Source of the DNA: Epibacterium ulvae
Lineage (GTDB): Bacteria > Pseudomonadota > Alphaproteobacteria > Rhodobacterales > Rhodobacteraceae
Assembly: GCF_900102795.1 (NCBI RefSeq)
Contig: NZ_FMWG01000005.1
Span: 248,001-312,000 of the forward strand
Direction: 5' to 3'
DNA: 64,000 nucleotides
The notes beneath the pieces are model-generated. The model was not told where the DNA came from. It ran no database searches and worked only from the letters and a program-made list of their open reading frames with translations. Position numbers and translations under genes: made by a program. This document shows, piece after piece, positions 27,374 to 36,990 of the stretch; the stretch's first letter is position 1; every line of letters starts with the position of its first letter.

Positions 27374-28171
27374 TTAAACCTCCTGTACGCTTGCCGCAGT
27401 GGAAGCGGCATTCCCAGAGCGGTGAAACTCACTGCCAATGACAAACTCGCGGACCTCTTTGTTCTCGAGCACCTCTTCGGTCGGGCCATCTGCCAAAATG
27501 GTGCCTTCATAAAAAGCCACACACCGCGGAGAGAACCTTTCGATGATTTCCATGTCATGCTCGATAAAGAGCACAGCGGTTCTGGTCTCTTTCAACGCAT
27601 CGATCAGCACTTTCATGAAGCCCATCTTTTCATCCGCGCTGACCCCACTTGTAGGTTCGTCCAGAAACAACAGATCTGGGTTGGCAACCGTCGCCATGGC
27701 GATATCGACAAGCTTACGTACCCCTTGCGCCAGCGTCTGGATTTCTTGTTCGGCGTGGTGATCAATCTTGAAGCGCCGCAAGAGTTCCATTGCTTGCTCT
27801 TTCAAGCTCTCGTTAATCGCGGGGCGAAACAGAACTGGCCGCGTTTGCTGTGCAACGGTCAAAGCGATCAGCATGTTTTCGATCACAGGCAATTCTGGGA
27901 ACAGCTGTGGGATCTGAAAAGATCTACAAATCCCAAGACGTGTAATGTCACGCGTGGGCGTTCCGGTGATTTCCTCACCTTTGTAAAGGATCTCACCTGC
28001 GGTTGGCTTCAGATAGCCTGTGACCATATTCACAAAGGTTGTTTTGCCGGCCCCGTTCGACCCAATAACACCAAGAACCTCACCTGCTTCGATTTTTATA
28101 TTTACATCTTTGGCGGCGTAAACTGCCCCAAACGTGCGCTCCAGATTGCGCGTCTCTAACAACACAGCCAT
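27374..28171 (-). CDS. Branched-chain/amide ABC transporter ATPase (LivG-type)
   Basis: ATPase of 265 residues. Walker A is GSNGAGKTT, Walker B LLFLDEPTSGVS, and the switch histidine is in LFIEHDME, as in LivG. The signature region is weakly conserved (LAQGVRKLVD, where LSGGEQ-type text is common), which occurs in this subfamily. It ends two bases before livF and follows livM by one base. Confidence 0.88.
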   Translation of the reverse strand: MAVLLETRNLERTFGAVYAAKDVNIKIEAGEVLGVIGSNGAGKTTFVNMVTGYLKPTAGEILYKGEEITGTPTRDITRLGICRSFQIPQLFPELPVIENMLIALTVAQQTRPVLFRPAINESLKEQAMELLRRFKIDHHAEQEIQTLAQGVRKLVDIAMATVANPDLLFLDEPTSGVSADEKMGFMKVLIDALKETRTAVLFIEHDMEIIERFSPRCVAFYEGTILADGPTEEVLENKEVREFVIGSEFHRSGNAASTAASVQEV

Positions 28172-28172
28172 A

Positions 28173-29156
28173 TCAGTCCCCTACCGAGATCTTATCAGCA
28201 CTGTCGTCTGATGGTTTCGTGGATTTTCGAGTGGTTAACAGCGACCATAGCCCTTTGGGCAGATAGAGTATGGTCAGCAGCATCACCGAGCCCAAGATCA
28301 TCTGCCAAGTGTTCGGCGAAATCTCGACAGCATAAACTCGTAGAATTTCCAGTAGGAAAGTTCCGATCAAAGGCGCTGCTATGTTTCCTGTGCCGGACAA
28401 GATGGAGATGAAAACAAACTGGCCAGATGTGGTCCAATTGGTCATTTCAGGGTCGACATGTCCCAAGGCAAGCGCCCAGAGCACGCCACCAATTGAGGAT
28501 ACGACAGCGGCCAAAACATAGGTGATATGAACCGCATGATGCGCTGATGTGCCAAGATATTCAACGCGCACCTCATTTTCACGGATAGCTTCATTGATAT
28601 AGCCAACAGGGCTTTTCAAGAAACGATTCAACAAGATAGCACAAACCACCACCACCAAAGCAGTAAAGGTATAAAGGGTAAGGCGGCCTGTCTCTCCCTC
28701 CGGCGCCCACCCCAGATATGTTGCGCTTGGCAGATTAAATCCATCTGTACTGCCCAGTTCCTCGGTACTGGACAAAAGCCCAAAAAGGATCATGGAAATC
28801 GCAAGTGTCAACATCGCAAAGAAGATCTCGCGGTAACGGCGCAGCAAAAACCCTGCAATACCTGCCACGATCAACGCAGCCAGAATGCCTGCAGCCAAGA
28901 GCAGGAACAGATCCGAGATCCCAAGGAACTTTGCCAGCATACCCGCCGCATATCCGCCTACGCAAAAATACAGCCCTTGTCCAAACGACACGAGCCCCGC
29001 CCGCATCTGAATCATAACGCCCAGCGCAACCAACCCTGTTCCCAAAGAGACCTGAACGTAATTCACAACCCATTTGGGCAAGACAAAGGCGATCAGGATC
29101 AGCAACGGCAAAGCCAGTAGCAATCCCGTCTCGGTACGGTCCATTTTGATGTTCAT
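28173..29156 (-). CDS. Branched-chain/amide ABC transporter permease (LivM-type)
   Basis: Permease of 327 residues with about eight to ten helices. The segment GLVALGVMIQMRAGLVSFGQGLY and the LSISMILFGLL-like core fit LivM. It overlaps livH by 4 bases. Confidence 0.87.
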   Translation of the reverse strand: MNIKMDRTETGLLLALPLLILIAFVLPKWVVNYVQVSLGTGLVALGVMIQMRAGLVSFGQGLYFCVGGYAAGMLAKFLGISDLFLLLAAGILAALIVAGIAGFLLRRYREIFFAMLTLAISMILFGLLSSTEELGSTDGFNLPSATYLGWAPEGETGRLTLYTFTALVVVVCAILLNRFLKSPVGYINEAIRENEVRVEYLGTSAHHAVHITYVLAAVVSSIGGVLWALALGHVDPEMTNWTTSGQFVFISILSGTGNIAAPLIGTFLLEILRVYAVEISPNTWQMILGSVMLLTILYLPKGLWSLLTTRKSTKPSDDSADKISVGD

Positions 29157-30055
29157 ATTTTTCTACTTTCTGCGAGCGCAAAGAGACCATAAGGCTTCAC
29201 GGCGAGAACAGCAGCCATGACGAGGTAGATCGAAAACAGTTCGGCTGGTGGATAGAGATGGACTGAGAGTGCCCGTGCAAATCCAACGATCAATGCACCC
29301 AGCATTGCACCGCCGATGGACCCCATGCCGCCGATCACGATGACCGCAAAAGACAACACGATGATTTCAGCACCAATGCCTGGCAGGACAGAAATTTCAG
29401 GAGCAGAAATGGCGCCTCCAAGCGCGCCGAGAATTGCACCAACCACAAAGGTCACGGTGAAAAACAGGGTCACATTAATCCCCAAAGCACCGCTGATTTC
29501 GCGATCCTCGATCACGACAAGCAATAGCTTACCAACGCGGGTTTTGTTCAAAACCAGAAACAGCGCTGCGCCAACAGCCAGTGCAACCGCCATAATGATA
29601 AATTTGTAGACCGTATACGGGATGTCCATCACATTGATGGTTCCAAAGTGAAAAGCAGGTTGCCACGCCACGTAAGATTCTGTTCCCCAGATCAACTTGG
29701 TTGCATCTTCAAGGATCAGGAAAATCGCATAGGTGACCAGCACCATCAGCACTTCATCACGGCCATACATGTATCGCAGTATTCCCCGTTCAACCAACAG
29801 CCCGGCGATGGCCCCAGCCAGAAGTGCTGCCAGAGGAATAAGCAGGAACGAATAGACAACTGCGCCCCCAGAATTCACAAAAAGCCCAATAGCCCAAGCC
29901 GAGGAATAAGCCCCGAGTGCATAAAAGCCCCCATGGGCGATGTTTAGAATTCTCATCACTCCGTAGATGAGAGTCAGGCCTACCGAAGACAAAAACAGCC
30001 ATGCGGCAAAGCCCAGACCATCCACGGAAATCGCGACGGCGGTTTGCATGGTCAA
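29153..30055 (-). CDS. Branched-chain/amide ABC transporter permease (LivH-type)
   Basis: Permease of 300 residues. The N-terminal GLTLIYGVMRILNIAHGGFYALGAY and the later VIGGMGSIGGAMLGALIVG are hallmark LivH segments. It is separated from the binding-protein gene by a 142-base gap that holds a hairpin. Confidence 0.9.
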   Translation of the reverse strand: MTMQTAVAISVDGLGFAAWLFLSSVGLTLIYGVMRILNIAHGGFYALGAYSSAWAIGLFVNSGGAVVYSFLLIPLAALLAGAIAGLLVERGILRYMYGRDEVLMVLVTYAIFLILEDATKLIWGTESYVAWQPAFHFGTINVMDIPYTVYKFIIMAVALAVGAALFLVLNKTRVGKLLLVVIEDREISGALGINVTLFFTVTFVVGAILGALGGAISAPEISVLPGIGAEIIVLSFAVIVIGGMGSIGGAMLGALIVGFARALSVHLYPPAELFSIYLVMAAVLAVKPYGLFALAESRKI

Positions 30056-30155
30056 CTCCTTTAGTCGTAGTAAATTGGATGGCTTTTAACCAAAGCCACG
30101 ATCCAAGAGAGGGCGCGAGTGCACGAAGGTCAGCACGCTCGGCTCTCATTGGTTT

Positions 30156-30180
30156 GGGGATGCGTGCCACCACGCACCCC
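30156..30180. other. Intercistronic hairpin between binding protein and livH
   Basis: GGGG-A-TGCGTG pairs with CACGCA-CCCC (30156-30166 with 30171-30180) around a four-base loop. It lies just downstream of the binding-protein gene in the direction of transcription. The T-run is on the wrong side for leftward termination, so protection of the binding-protein mRNA end is more likely. Confidence 0.5.
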
Positions 30181-30197
30181 TCAGTTTTTGGGACAGT

Positions 30198-31487
30198 TTA
30201 TTCGCAGGTGGCGCCGTCAAACCCACCTTTGATCCACTCGCCAGACGTGACACCAACTGGTGGGTTCACACAACCCGCCGCATAGCTGCGTACGTTTTTG
30301 ACGGACCCTTTGCCGGTTGAGGCATCAAATTCATAGGTTCCGTAAGCAATACCAGTAGCCGCCTGATGTCCATCGGACAAAGACATGGATACCTCACCGG
30401 ATGCGGATTCAAATGTTAGACCGGCCAAAGCTGCGCGGATGGCATCGGGATCAGAAGACTGCGCTTTATCTGCGGCAGCCTTTAGCGCCATGATGGACTG
30501 GGCCATTTGGTAGGATGGGCTAACAGGCGCAACACCAAAGCGATCAAAGTAGGCTTGTTCAAACCAGTTTGCGAGCTCGGTATCAGGAGCATATGGACCG
30601 TTAAATCCACGCGCGCCGATAATTGTTCCGTTTGGAATTTGCGCACCAAGACGCGGGATTGCCGTATCAGAAGAGGTCAGCACCATTTGGCTGCGATCAA
30701 ACAGGCCGCGACCGGCGCCCTGAATGATCATCGCTTCGAGATCACCACCCCAGAAACTGGAATGCACAACATCAACTTTTGCGCTTAGCAAAGCGGAAAT
30801 CTCTGATCCGTATTGACCTGCAAAGATCTTGGGAAACTGCTCGCTATCGACTTCTACGCTTGATTTGAGGGCAGCAATGGTTTCAGAGAAATCTCTCCAG
30901 GAATCTTGTCCCCATGCATAGTTCTGGTTTATGCCGCCAATCGTTTTCAATTCAGGCGTGGTGTCCAGAACGTAGCGCGCAGCTCCAACATTATCCATTG
31001 TCGCGTGGCTCATGGAGCGGAACAGGTATTCTGGTTCGGTCACGATCTCTTCAAAGATCTGTGGTGTCCCGCAAATCGCAAAGACAGTAAGCTGCTTCAG
31101 CTTTTCCGCCTCAGGCGCAATCGCTTTACAGCTTCCCGATGAAGCGTATCCAACGACCGCGTCGACTTCATCCTTGTCAACCAGCTTTTGGTAATCAGCT
31201 ACCTTCTGTTTTGAATTCTCGTCAATGACGACCTGTTCGATCATCGCGCCCCCAATACCCGCAGTATCATATGGGGCAGGCATTGTGCCTGCGTTGATGG
31301 CTTCGATCACCACTTCAGCAGCGTTTCGGCCCGGGATACCGAAAGGACCGGATGCGCCACCAGAAAGGAACGTCACAACGCCAATTTTGAACGTCGCATC
31401 ATCCGCCTGTACAGCTGGTGCAAATGCGCTTGTACCAACAAGCGCAGACAGCGCGGCAGAGGCCATCAGTGAATATTTCGTCTTCAT
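30198..31487 (-). CDS. ABC transporter substrate-binding protein (LivK/amide type)
   Basis: Periplasmic type I binding protein of about 429 residues. The signal peptide runs from MKTKYSLMASAALSAL to about APAVQA. The fold opens with FKIGVVTFLSGGASGPFGIPGRNAAEV and a VIDENSKQKVADYQKLVDKD segment. The start is ATG 31487 because GGAG lies about ten bases upstream; the longer frame to 31559 adds a non-signal-like extension. It feeds the LivHMGF importer encoded downstream. Confidence 0.88.
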   Translation of the reverse strand: MKTKYSLMASAALSALVGTSAFAPAVQADDATFKIGVVTFLSGGASGPFGIPGRNAAEVVIEAINAGTMPAPYDTAGIGGAMIEQVVIDENSKQKVADYQKLVDKDEVDAVVGYASSGSCKAIAPEAEKLKQLTVFAICGTPQIFEEIVTEPEYLFRSMSHATMDNVGAARYVLDTTPELKTIGGINQNYAWGQDSWRDFSETIAALKSSVEVDSEQFPKIFAGQYGSEISALLSAKVDVVHSSFWGGDLEAMIIQGAGRGLFDRSQMVLTSSDTAIPRLGAQIPNGTIIGARGFNGPYAPDTELANWFEQAYFDRFGVAPVSPSYQMAQSIMALKAAADKAQSSDPDAIRAALAGLTFESASGEVSMSLSDGHQAATGIAYGTYEFDASTGKGSVKNVRSYAAGCVNPPVGVTSGEWIKGGFDGATCE

Positions 31488-31635
31488 AGGTACATATCTC
31501 CCTACATGTGCAACTTTCGCTTTTATGGAAGTCGCTTCAATATCAGGCAGGGTATTCAAGCCTCTTCATCACGAAAACGGCGCTGGCAAACAGCGATGAT
31601 CGGAAACCGCTCAAACTCGCAACGAACAAGAGCGC

Positions 31636-32901
31636 CTATCGCTCATCCGAACTTTCAATAGACAAATAAGGCCAATGTGCGGGAGGCATGTAGACTTTCC
31701 AATCTCCAAGCGAGGTTGTCGCTGGTGCGAATGTGGTATCGCGTCGGGTAATGCCAATTGCTTGCACCTGCATCAACTGATGAGAGACCGGATCCATAAA
31801 GGAGGTAAAACCGTCGGGATCTTCCGGAAGTTTAAGGTTCAGCGTCTCAAAGCTTTGCCTCAGTTTTTGTTTATCATCGACACCACCTGCGGTCTCGACC
31901 GCCTTTGCAATGGCAAGAATACCTGAATAGGCGCCTTCGGCGGCAAAACCGGGATAACGCCCTGCCCGTTCAAAGAATTCTTGAACAAAGGCCTTATTAC
32001 CAGGCGTATCCGGCCAGTTCACATGATGACGCGCAGACAGGATGAGACCTTCGGGCATATCGGTCCCGAGAAAAGACAAGACGCCAAAATCAGCAGCACT
32101 GTCAAAATTGGCCAATTGTGTCTGATCCAACAATCCAAGCTGTTTCGCCTGTCGCACGAAGGCTACAAAATCGAGCCCCCATTGCGCGTTTACAATCAAA
32201 TCTGCCTCATCCTGCAACAGATGACGGATGTAGACATTGTAATCAGTTTCGAACAGTTTTGGCCAATACTCTCCAACCACTTCAAACGCGACATCTTGCT
32301 GTTTCAAAAAAGATCTAAGGTCGCGCCAGATTTGATAGCCTAATTCATAGTCTGGACCCAAAAACCCAATTTTAAGGGGCCTTTCTTGGTCCACAAATGT
32401 ATCCTTGATATAGCGTGCACCCGCCAGCATGGATTGTCTGGAGCCATTGTTCACGCGGAAATAATACGCATTGCGATCATGTGAGATAAGCGACGGGGAG
32501 GCATGACCCGTGCCAATAAAAAACATATCCGCGCGTGCCGCTTCAAGCGCAACCAAGCGCGCGATATCCGAGCTAACCACCCCACAGAGGAAATCAACAC
32601 GATCCTCGTGAATAAACTGCCGGGTGATTTGCAACGACCGCAAAGAGCGTGAGCGAGTATCTCCGATCAGCACTTCAAATTGTGGCGTATCCTCTGATGC
32701 AGCGGTATTCAACTTATCCAAAGCCATTTGAATGGCCACAACACTGTCACGACCGTGAAGGCCTGCAGGCCCCGTTGTCGGATAGAGACAACCGATCTTA
32801 ACAACCGGTGCAACCGCCTGGGCCAAAGCGGGCCGATACATAAAACACGCTAGTGCCAGGTAAACGAAAAACATCGCATGCAAATATAAAATCCGCATCA
32901 T
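31636..32901 (-). CDS. Periplasmic sensory binding protein next to a two-component system
   Basis: Type I binding protein of 421 residues with an N-terminal hydrophobic signal or anchor (to about YRPALAQA). It contains KIGCLYPTTGPAGLHGRDSVVAI and a GVVSSDIARLVALEAA segment like the amide and branched-chain ligand binders. No transport genes are fused to it; instead it overlaps by four bases the response regulator gene, which adjoins a histidine kinase gene. This layout marks a three-component system in which the binding protein presents the ligand to the kinase. It is a relative of the transporter's binding protein, so both probably see similar ligands. Confidence 0.78.
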   Translation of the reverse strand: MMRILYLHAMFFVYLALACFMYRPALAQAVAPVVKIGCLYPTTGPAGLHGRDSVVAIQMALDKLNTAASEDTPQFEVLIGDTRSRSLRSLQITRQFIHEDRVDFLCGVVSSDIARLVALEAARADMFFIGTGHASPSLISHDRNAYYFRVNNGSRQSMLAGARYIKDTFVDQERPLKIGFLGPDYELGYQIWRDLRSFLKQQDVAFEVVGEYWPKLFETDYNVYIRHLLQDEADLIVNAQWGLDFVAFVRQAKQLGLLDQTQLANFDSAADFGVLSFLGTDMPEGLILSARHHVNWPDTPGNKAFVQEFFERAGRYPGFAAEGAYSGILAIAKAVETAGGVDDKQKLRQSFETLNLKLPEDPDGFTSFMDPVSHQLMQVQAIGITRRDTTFAPATTSLGDWKVYMPPAHWPYLSIESSDER

Positions 32902-34226
32902 GAAAGGCCCAATCGCTGCATTTTGCGTTTCAAGGCATGGCGCGAGATACCCAGGCGTTCTGCGGCAAAGGCCTTGCGGCCTCCAGATTTCAGAAGCGCA
33001 TCCTCAATCAAGCCGCGTTCAACATCATCCATCGCCTCAACGATGGTGACCGGAGTGCTGGTTTTTGGGTTTCGCACTTCGGTTGGCAACTGGGCTGCAT
33101 TGATCACCCCACCCTGTTTTAAGATTGCCAAACGCTCTACCAGATTGCGCAGTTCGCGGACGTTACCTGGCCAATCATAATCTCTGAGCACGTCAAGCGC
33201 AGATTTATCAAAACTCAACAAACGCGCACTTCCGTTTTCTTTAATCGCTTGCGCAAAATAAAGCGCCAAAGTCTCGATATCCCCCTCGCGATCTCTCAGC
33301 GGCGGAATCTCGATCGGGATTTGATTGAGTCGGAAGTAAAGATCTTCGCGAAACACTTTTTGTGCGACAGCCTCTTCAAGTTTGGTGTTCGTGGCTGCGA
33401 CAACACGAATGTCGGATTGGTATTCTCGCACACTGCCAACCGGACGGTAGGTCCGTGTCTCAAGAAAGCTCAAGAGCCGTGACTGGACTGACAAAGGCAT
33501 CTCGCTAATCTCATTCAAGAAGAGCGTCCCGCCACTTGCGATTTCAACGAAACCGCGATGGCGTGTCACCGCACCTGGAATTGCACCTTTGTTGGCCCCA
33601 AAGAGCTCTGCTTCAATCTGGCGTTCTGGCAACGTTGCACAGTTAATTTCTACAAAAGGTGCGTCCTCTCCGAAAGATTTTATATGCAATTGCCGCGCAA
33701 CCACCCCCTTGCCCACACCGGTTTCCCCAGTGAGCAAAATGTTGTTTGCTTTTGCTTCAACGACGCGATCAATTTTGCTGCGTAAGTTTCGAATGATCAA
33801 ACTGTTGCCGATAAACGTCGTATCGCTGGTGTACCGCGTGTTCAAAGATTTGAGATCTGTCTCTTCTTGATGTTGGCGGTTTGTCTTGTGGAGCAGCTGG
33901 ATCAGCTCATCCACATCAAAGGGTTTAGAGATGTAATCAATCGCACCCATTTTCATGGCTGTCACGGCATCCTTAGTGTCATCCAATGCCGACATCATGA
34001 TCACTGGGATCTCACTATGGGCTTCCGCTAACCATTCAAGAACTTCAAGCCCAGACCGCCCGGGCATCCGCACATCCAACAAGACGATATCTGGGCTTTT
34101 ATTGGCCACCAATTGGCATCCCGTGAACCCGTCATGAGCCTCAATACAATCAATATCTGCATGTTTGAGCGCAAAGGAAAGCGATTGGGTGAGTTTGATC
34201 TCATCATCAATGATAAGCACTTTCAT
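32898..34226 (-). CDS. NtrC-type response regulator with degenerate GAFTGA motif
   Basis: Regulator of about 442 residues: receiver domain (IIDDE, phosphate-accepting aspartate in LLDVRMPG), AAA+ domain (Walker A GETGVGKG, Walker B GGTLFLNE) and a C-terminal Fis-type helix-turn-helix (AAERLGISRHALKRKM). The sigma-54 contact loop, normally GAFTGA, reads GAIPGA within GANKGAIPGAVTRH. ATG 34226 has GGGAG six bases upstream and overlaps the kinase stop by one base (TGATG), so it is preferred to the outer codon at 34232. Control of the Liv-type or nitrile genes is likely. Confidence 0.88.
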   Translation of the reverse strand: MKVLIIDDEIKLTQSLSFALKHADIDCIEAHDGFTGCQLVANKSPDIVLLDVRMPGRSGLEVLEWLAEAHSEIPVIMMSALDDTKDAVTAMKMGAIDYISKPFDVDELIQLLHKTNRQHQEETDLKSLNTRYTSDTTFIGNSLIIRNLRSKIDRVVEAKANNILLTGETGVGKGVVARQLHIKSFGEDAPFVEINCATLPERQIEAELFGANKGAIPGAVTRHRGFVEIASGGTLFLNEISEMPLSVQSRLLSFLETRTYRPVGSVREYQSDIRVVAATNTKLEEAVAQKVFREDLYFRLNQIPIEIPPLRDREGDIETLALYFAQAIKENGSARLLSFDKSALDVLRDYDWPGNVRELRNLVERLAILKQGGVINAAQLPTEVRNPKTSTPVTIVEAMDDVERGLIEDALLKSGGRKAFAAERLGISRHALKRKMQRLGLS

Positions 34227-35917
34227 CAACATCTCCCCCTTTCGCCTTGATGGTCATGAACCGGAAGCGAAACGGATATAGTTGTGCCAACACCTTGTTC
34301 GCTTTCAAACTCTATCTGCCCGCCATTGGCTTCGACCAGTTGTTTGGTGACCGAAAGGCCAAGACCAGATCCATCCTCGCGCGTGGTGTAAAATGGGCGC
34401 AAAATCTTAGAGAGCTCTTTCTGTGACATGCCCCTTCCATCATCCGCGACAATCAGAATTGCGTGGCCCTCGTCGCGATAGGCGCGCAGATTCACATGGC
34501 CGCCAACAGGTGTAGCCTGTAGTGCATTCAAGGTTAGATTTAGCAGAATTTGGCGTAGATGCGCTTCGTCCGCTTTTACACTCAGACTGCTGTCACCAAC
34601 CACATTCACTGTAATACCTGCTGCATGGGCTGTTGATGCGATCAGTGTTTCAATCGATTTCAACATAGGCACCAGCAGCAACACCTGCAATTCAGGGAAG
34701 CGCGGGCGCGCGTAATCCAGAAGCTCTTGGATTTTCTGATCCACGCGTAAGATCTCGGACGAGATGGTTTCCAGCATAATCCTACGCTCGGAATTCGGTT
34801 CGCTCCGCTTCAACCCATGCACCGCAGTTGAAACCGTCGTCAAAGGATTGCGGATTTCATGAGCAATTCCCGCTGCCATATTCCCCAAAGCCGCGCGCCG
34901 TTCGACATCAACACGTGAATCTATAAGCGTGCTCAACTGATCACGCATACGGTTGTAAGATCGGGCCAGCATGCCCAGTTCTCCCGGCGCGTCTTCTGGA
35001 ATTTCGACCGAAAAGTTGCCATTTGCAATCTCTCGCGCGCCCAAGCTGAGCGGCTTAAGATAACGCGTCAGTCGCTCAGACATCTGCAAGAACAGAAAAA
35101 TAAGCCCGATAGCCGACAAAACCGCCGCGACAAGCAAGAGATAGCGGATATTTGTTTTGGGCGCTTGATAGATATCACGCCCCTGCACCATGCGGATTTT
35201 CCATCCAGGTATCATATGCCCGGATTGTGCGATCACCTTGCCAGGCGCGGCCTGTGTCCCAACCGTTGTTACATGAATACGATCAAAGACGACGACATGG
35301 GGTTCATAGGCGTTTATGTCTAACAAAGGCGAAGCGAGTTCCGTCAAGGACGCCAGACGGGCACGCAAGCCGATAAAACCAATTTTCTGCTGATCGACGA
35401 AAACTGGAATACGCATCGAATACCACCCTGGCAGTCCCTGCTCGGGCAACACTGGGCCCAAGATTTCAACGCCTTCGTAGAAGATCAGCGGAAGTATGTT
35501 GTGGTTAGATGGGCGTGTGTGCACATCTGTGCGGGGGATTGTTTGCAAAACATTGCCATCTAAATCCGCAAGTTCAATCGCGTAGATATCAGGGCTCTCG
35601 GTTTCAAGCAGTAGAAGATCTTCAAGGAGTTGAGAGATTTCGCCGTCTGCATCACCCGTAAAAAAAACGGTTGTGTCCGGTAAATTTGCTATATTTTTCA
35701 GCAAATTGATCTGCACTTCGACAAAGTTCACAACTTTCGCACTGGTCTCGTTCAGTTCGAAATCAAACCGATTGGTCGTAATATTATCGAGAAGATCCGC
35801 GCTGTAGCGATCATACAAGCCCGCAACCAATGCAAGTGGGATCAGCGCAGCGACCAAACTGCCCAGCAAATACCGGCGTACCACACTTAGTCTGTGCTCA
35901 CTGCTCCAAAGTTTCAC
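34226..35917 (-). CDS. Membrane sensor histidine kinase
   Basis: Kinase of 563 residues. A first membrane helix (YLLGSLVAALIPLALVAGLY), a periplasmic sensor of about 230 residues and a second helix (YLLLVAAVLSAIGLIFLFLQ) are followed by a HAMP linker. The H-box AAGIAHEIRNPLTTV holds the phosphorylated histidine, and the ATPase N, G1 and G2 boxes follow (LNLTLNALQATP, VADDGRGM, GSGLGLSVTKQL). It starts at GTG with GGAGG upstream. The periplasmic part resembles a Cache-type sensor and may dock the adjacent binding protein. Confidence 0.88.
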   Translation of the reverse strand: MKLWSSEHRLSVVRRYLLGSLVAALIPLALVAGLYDRYSADLLDNITTNRFDFELNETSAKVVNFVEVQINLLKNIANLPDTTVFFTGDADGEISQLLEDLLLLETESPDIYAIELADLDGNVLQTIPRTDVHTRPSNHNILPLIFYEGVEILGPVLPEQGLPGWYSMRIPVFVDQQKIGFIGLRARLASLTELASPLLDINAYEPHVVVFDRIHVTTVGTQAAPGKVIAQSGHMIPGWKIRMVQGRDIYQAPKTNIRYLLLVAAVLSAIGLIFLFLQMSERLTRYLKPLSLGAREIANGNFSVEIPEDAPGELGMLARSYNRMRDQLSTLIDSRVDVERRAALGNMAAGIAHEIRNPLTTVSTAVHGLKRSEPNSERRIMLETISSEILRVDQKIQELLDYARPRFPELQVLLLVPMLKSIETLIASTAHAAGITVNVVGDSSLSVKADEAHLRQILLNLTLNALQATPVGGHVNLRAYRDEGHAILIVADDGRGMSQKELSKILRPFYTTREDGSGLGLSVTKQLVEANGGQIEFESEQGVGTTISVSLPVHDHQGERGRC

Positions 35918-36049
35918 GCAAACCTCCTATGAGCAGGCTATTCAATTTGTGAGATACGAGAAATAGCCCTGATCCGGACGCATGAGCGGAAACCGCGCAT
36001 TTTCCCTTTCAAAATGCGGTTCAACCAAGGAAATGGAATTCCATAGTGC

Positions 36050-36820
36050 TTAAATCACAAAATCAGCAAAAGCGCTTAGGCGATGTCCAAGGGTTTGGAC
36101 AGCAGCAATTGCCTCTGTTTCTGCTTTTGGGGTGACATCACCATCATACATCACAATAGCGACGCCAGCGATTGTACGACCAAGGGATGTCGTAACTGCT
36201 GCTCCATATGAATGCATATGAGGCCGGGTACCCGCGATTTCATCTGAGTACCCGTTTTCGCGTACCTGTTGCAGCACTTTGAGAAGATCAGCGCGCGATT
36301 TCAGATTTGCCGAAGTCACCTGCGGCAAATCTTCTGGGTACAGTGTGCAAACATCATCATCCGAACACGCCGCCAACATTGCGCGCCCGCTGGCAGTGCA
36401 ACAAGCAGGCAAAGTCATTCCAGGGCGATAAGTGACCCCAAGAGGTTGCGGATTGTTTCGCGCGGCAATGAAACAGACATCTGGACCATCCAGAACAGAG
36501 AGAGTTGCCCCATTTTGGCGAATGACGGGCAGTTGATCGCACAAATCATAAAAATGCGGCACGATATCATAAGTCGCTATTTTAGACCGCGCCAATCCCA
36601 AGATTTTCAACGACAATTGGTAGGTGTTTTGGTCGCTTTTCTCGACATAGCCCGCCTCAACCAGCGCGCCGCACAGAGTGTGGGCGGTGCTCATCGCTAT
36701 CCCAAGGTGTTCAGAGATTTGGGTCAGACGCTGCGGCGTATCCTGCGATGCCAATAGCTCCAGAATTTTCATCCCGCGCGTCAAAGCGGGGGCTGCAGTT
36801 TTGGGAGAGGTCTGTGTCAC
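36050..36820 (-). CDS. IclR-family transcriptional regulator of the nitrile/amide operon
   Basis: Regulator of 256 residues. The winged helix is around QRLTQISEHLGIAMSTAHTL and the effector domain holds PACCTASGRAMLAA, the counterpart of the family's cysteine/glycine-rich motif. It starts with GTG after AGGAG. It is divergent from the amidase-nitrile hydratase operon, with two tandem palindromes between them, so it most likely controls that operon and itself. Confidence 0.88.
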   Translation of the reverse strand: MTQTSPKTAAPALTRGMKILELLASQDTPQRLTQISEHLGIAMSTAHTLCGALVEAGYVEKSDQNTYQLSLKILGLARSKIATYDIVPHFYDLCDQLPVIRQNGATLSVLDGPDVCFIAARNNPQPLGVTYRPGMTLPACCTASGRAMLAACSDDDVCTLYPEDLPQVTSANLKSRADLLKVLQQVRENGYSDEIAGTRPHMHSYGAAVTTSLGRTIAGVAIVMYDGDVTPKAETEAIAAVQTLGHRLSAFADFVI

Positions 36821-36949
36821 AGGTTCAAAACTCCTGACCGATTTTCGATAGTTACAAATAAGCGAGCCACTACTCTCGCAAACTACGGGAGCTGAAAAGC
36901 AATGAACAGGGTTGCACGCGCGCGTTATTGACAGCCCGATATTAAAAAT

Positions 36950-36984
36950 GTTCTGTATAAAGAATTAGATTCTATATATGGAAT
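36950..36984. promoter_or_regulatory. Tandem candidate IclR operators
   Basis: Two 16-bp near-palindromes, GTTCTGTATAAAGAAT at 36950-36965 and ATTCTATATATGGAAT at 36969-36984, share the form RTTCTRTATAWRGAAT (TTC-N8-GAA) and are 19 bases apart centre to centre. The second covers the amidase ribosome site, so binding would block expression. A TTGACA hexamer lies at 36928-36933. Confidence 0.6.
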
Positions 36985-36990
36985 TTTTTG

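Noticed and set aside
27233-28159. A 308-codon rightward frame over livG
   Set aside because: It is antisense to two well-conserved ABC ATPase genes and resembles no family.
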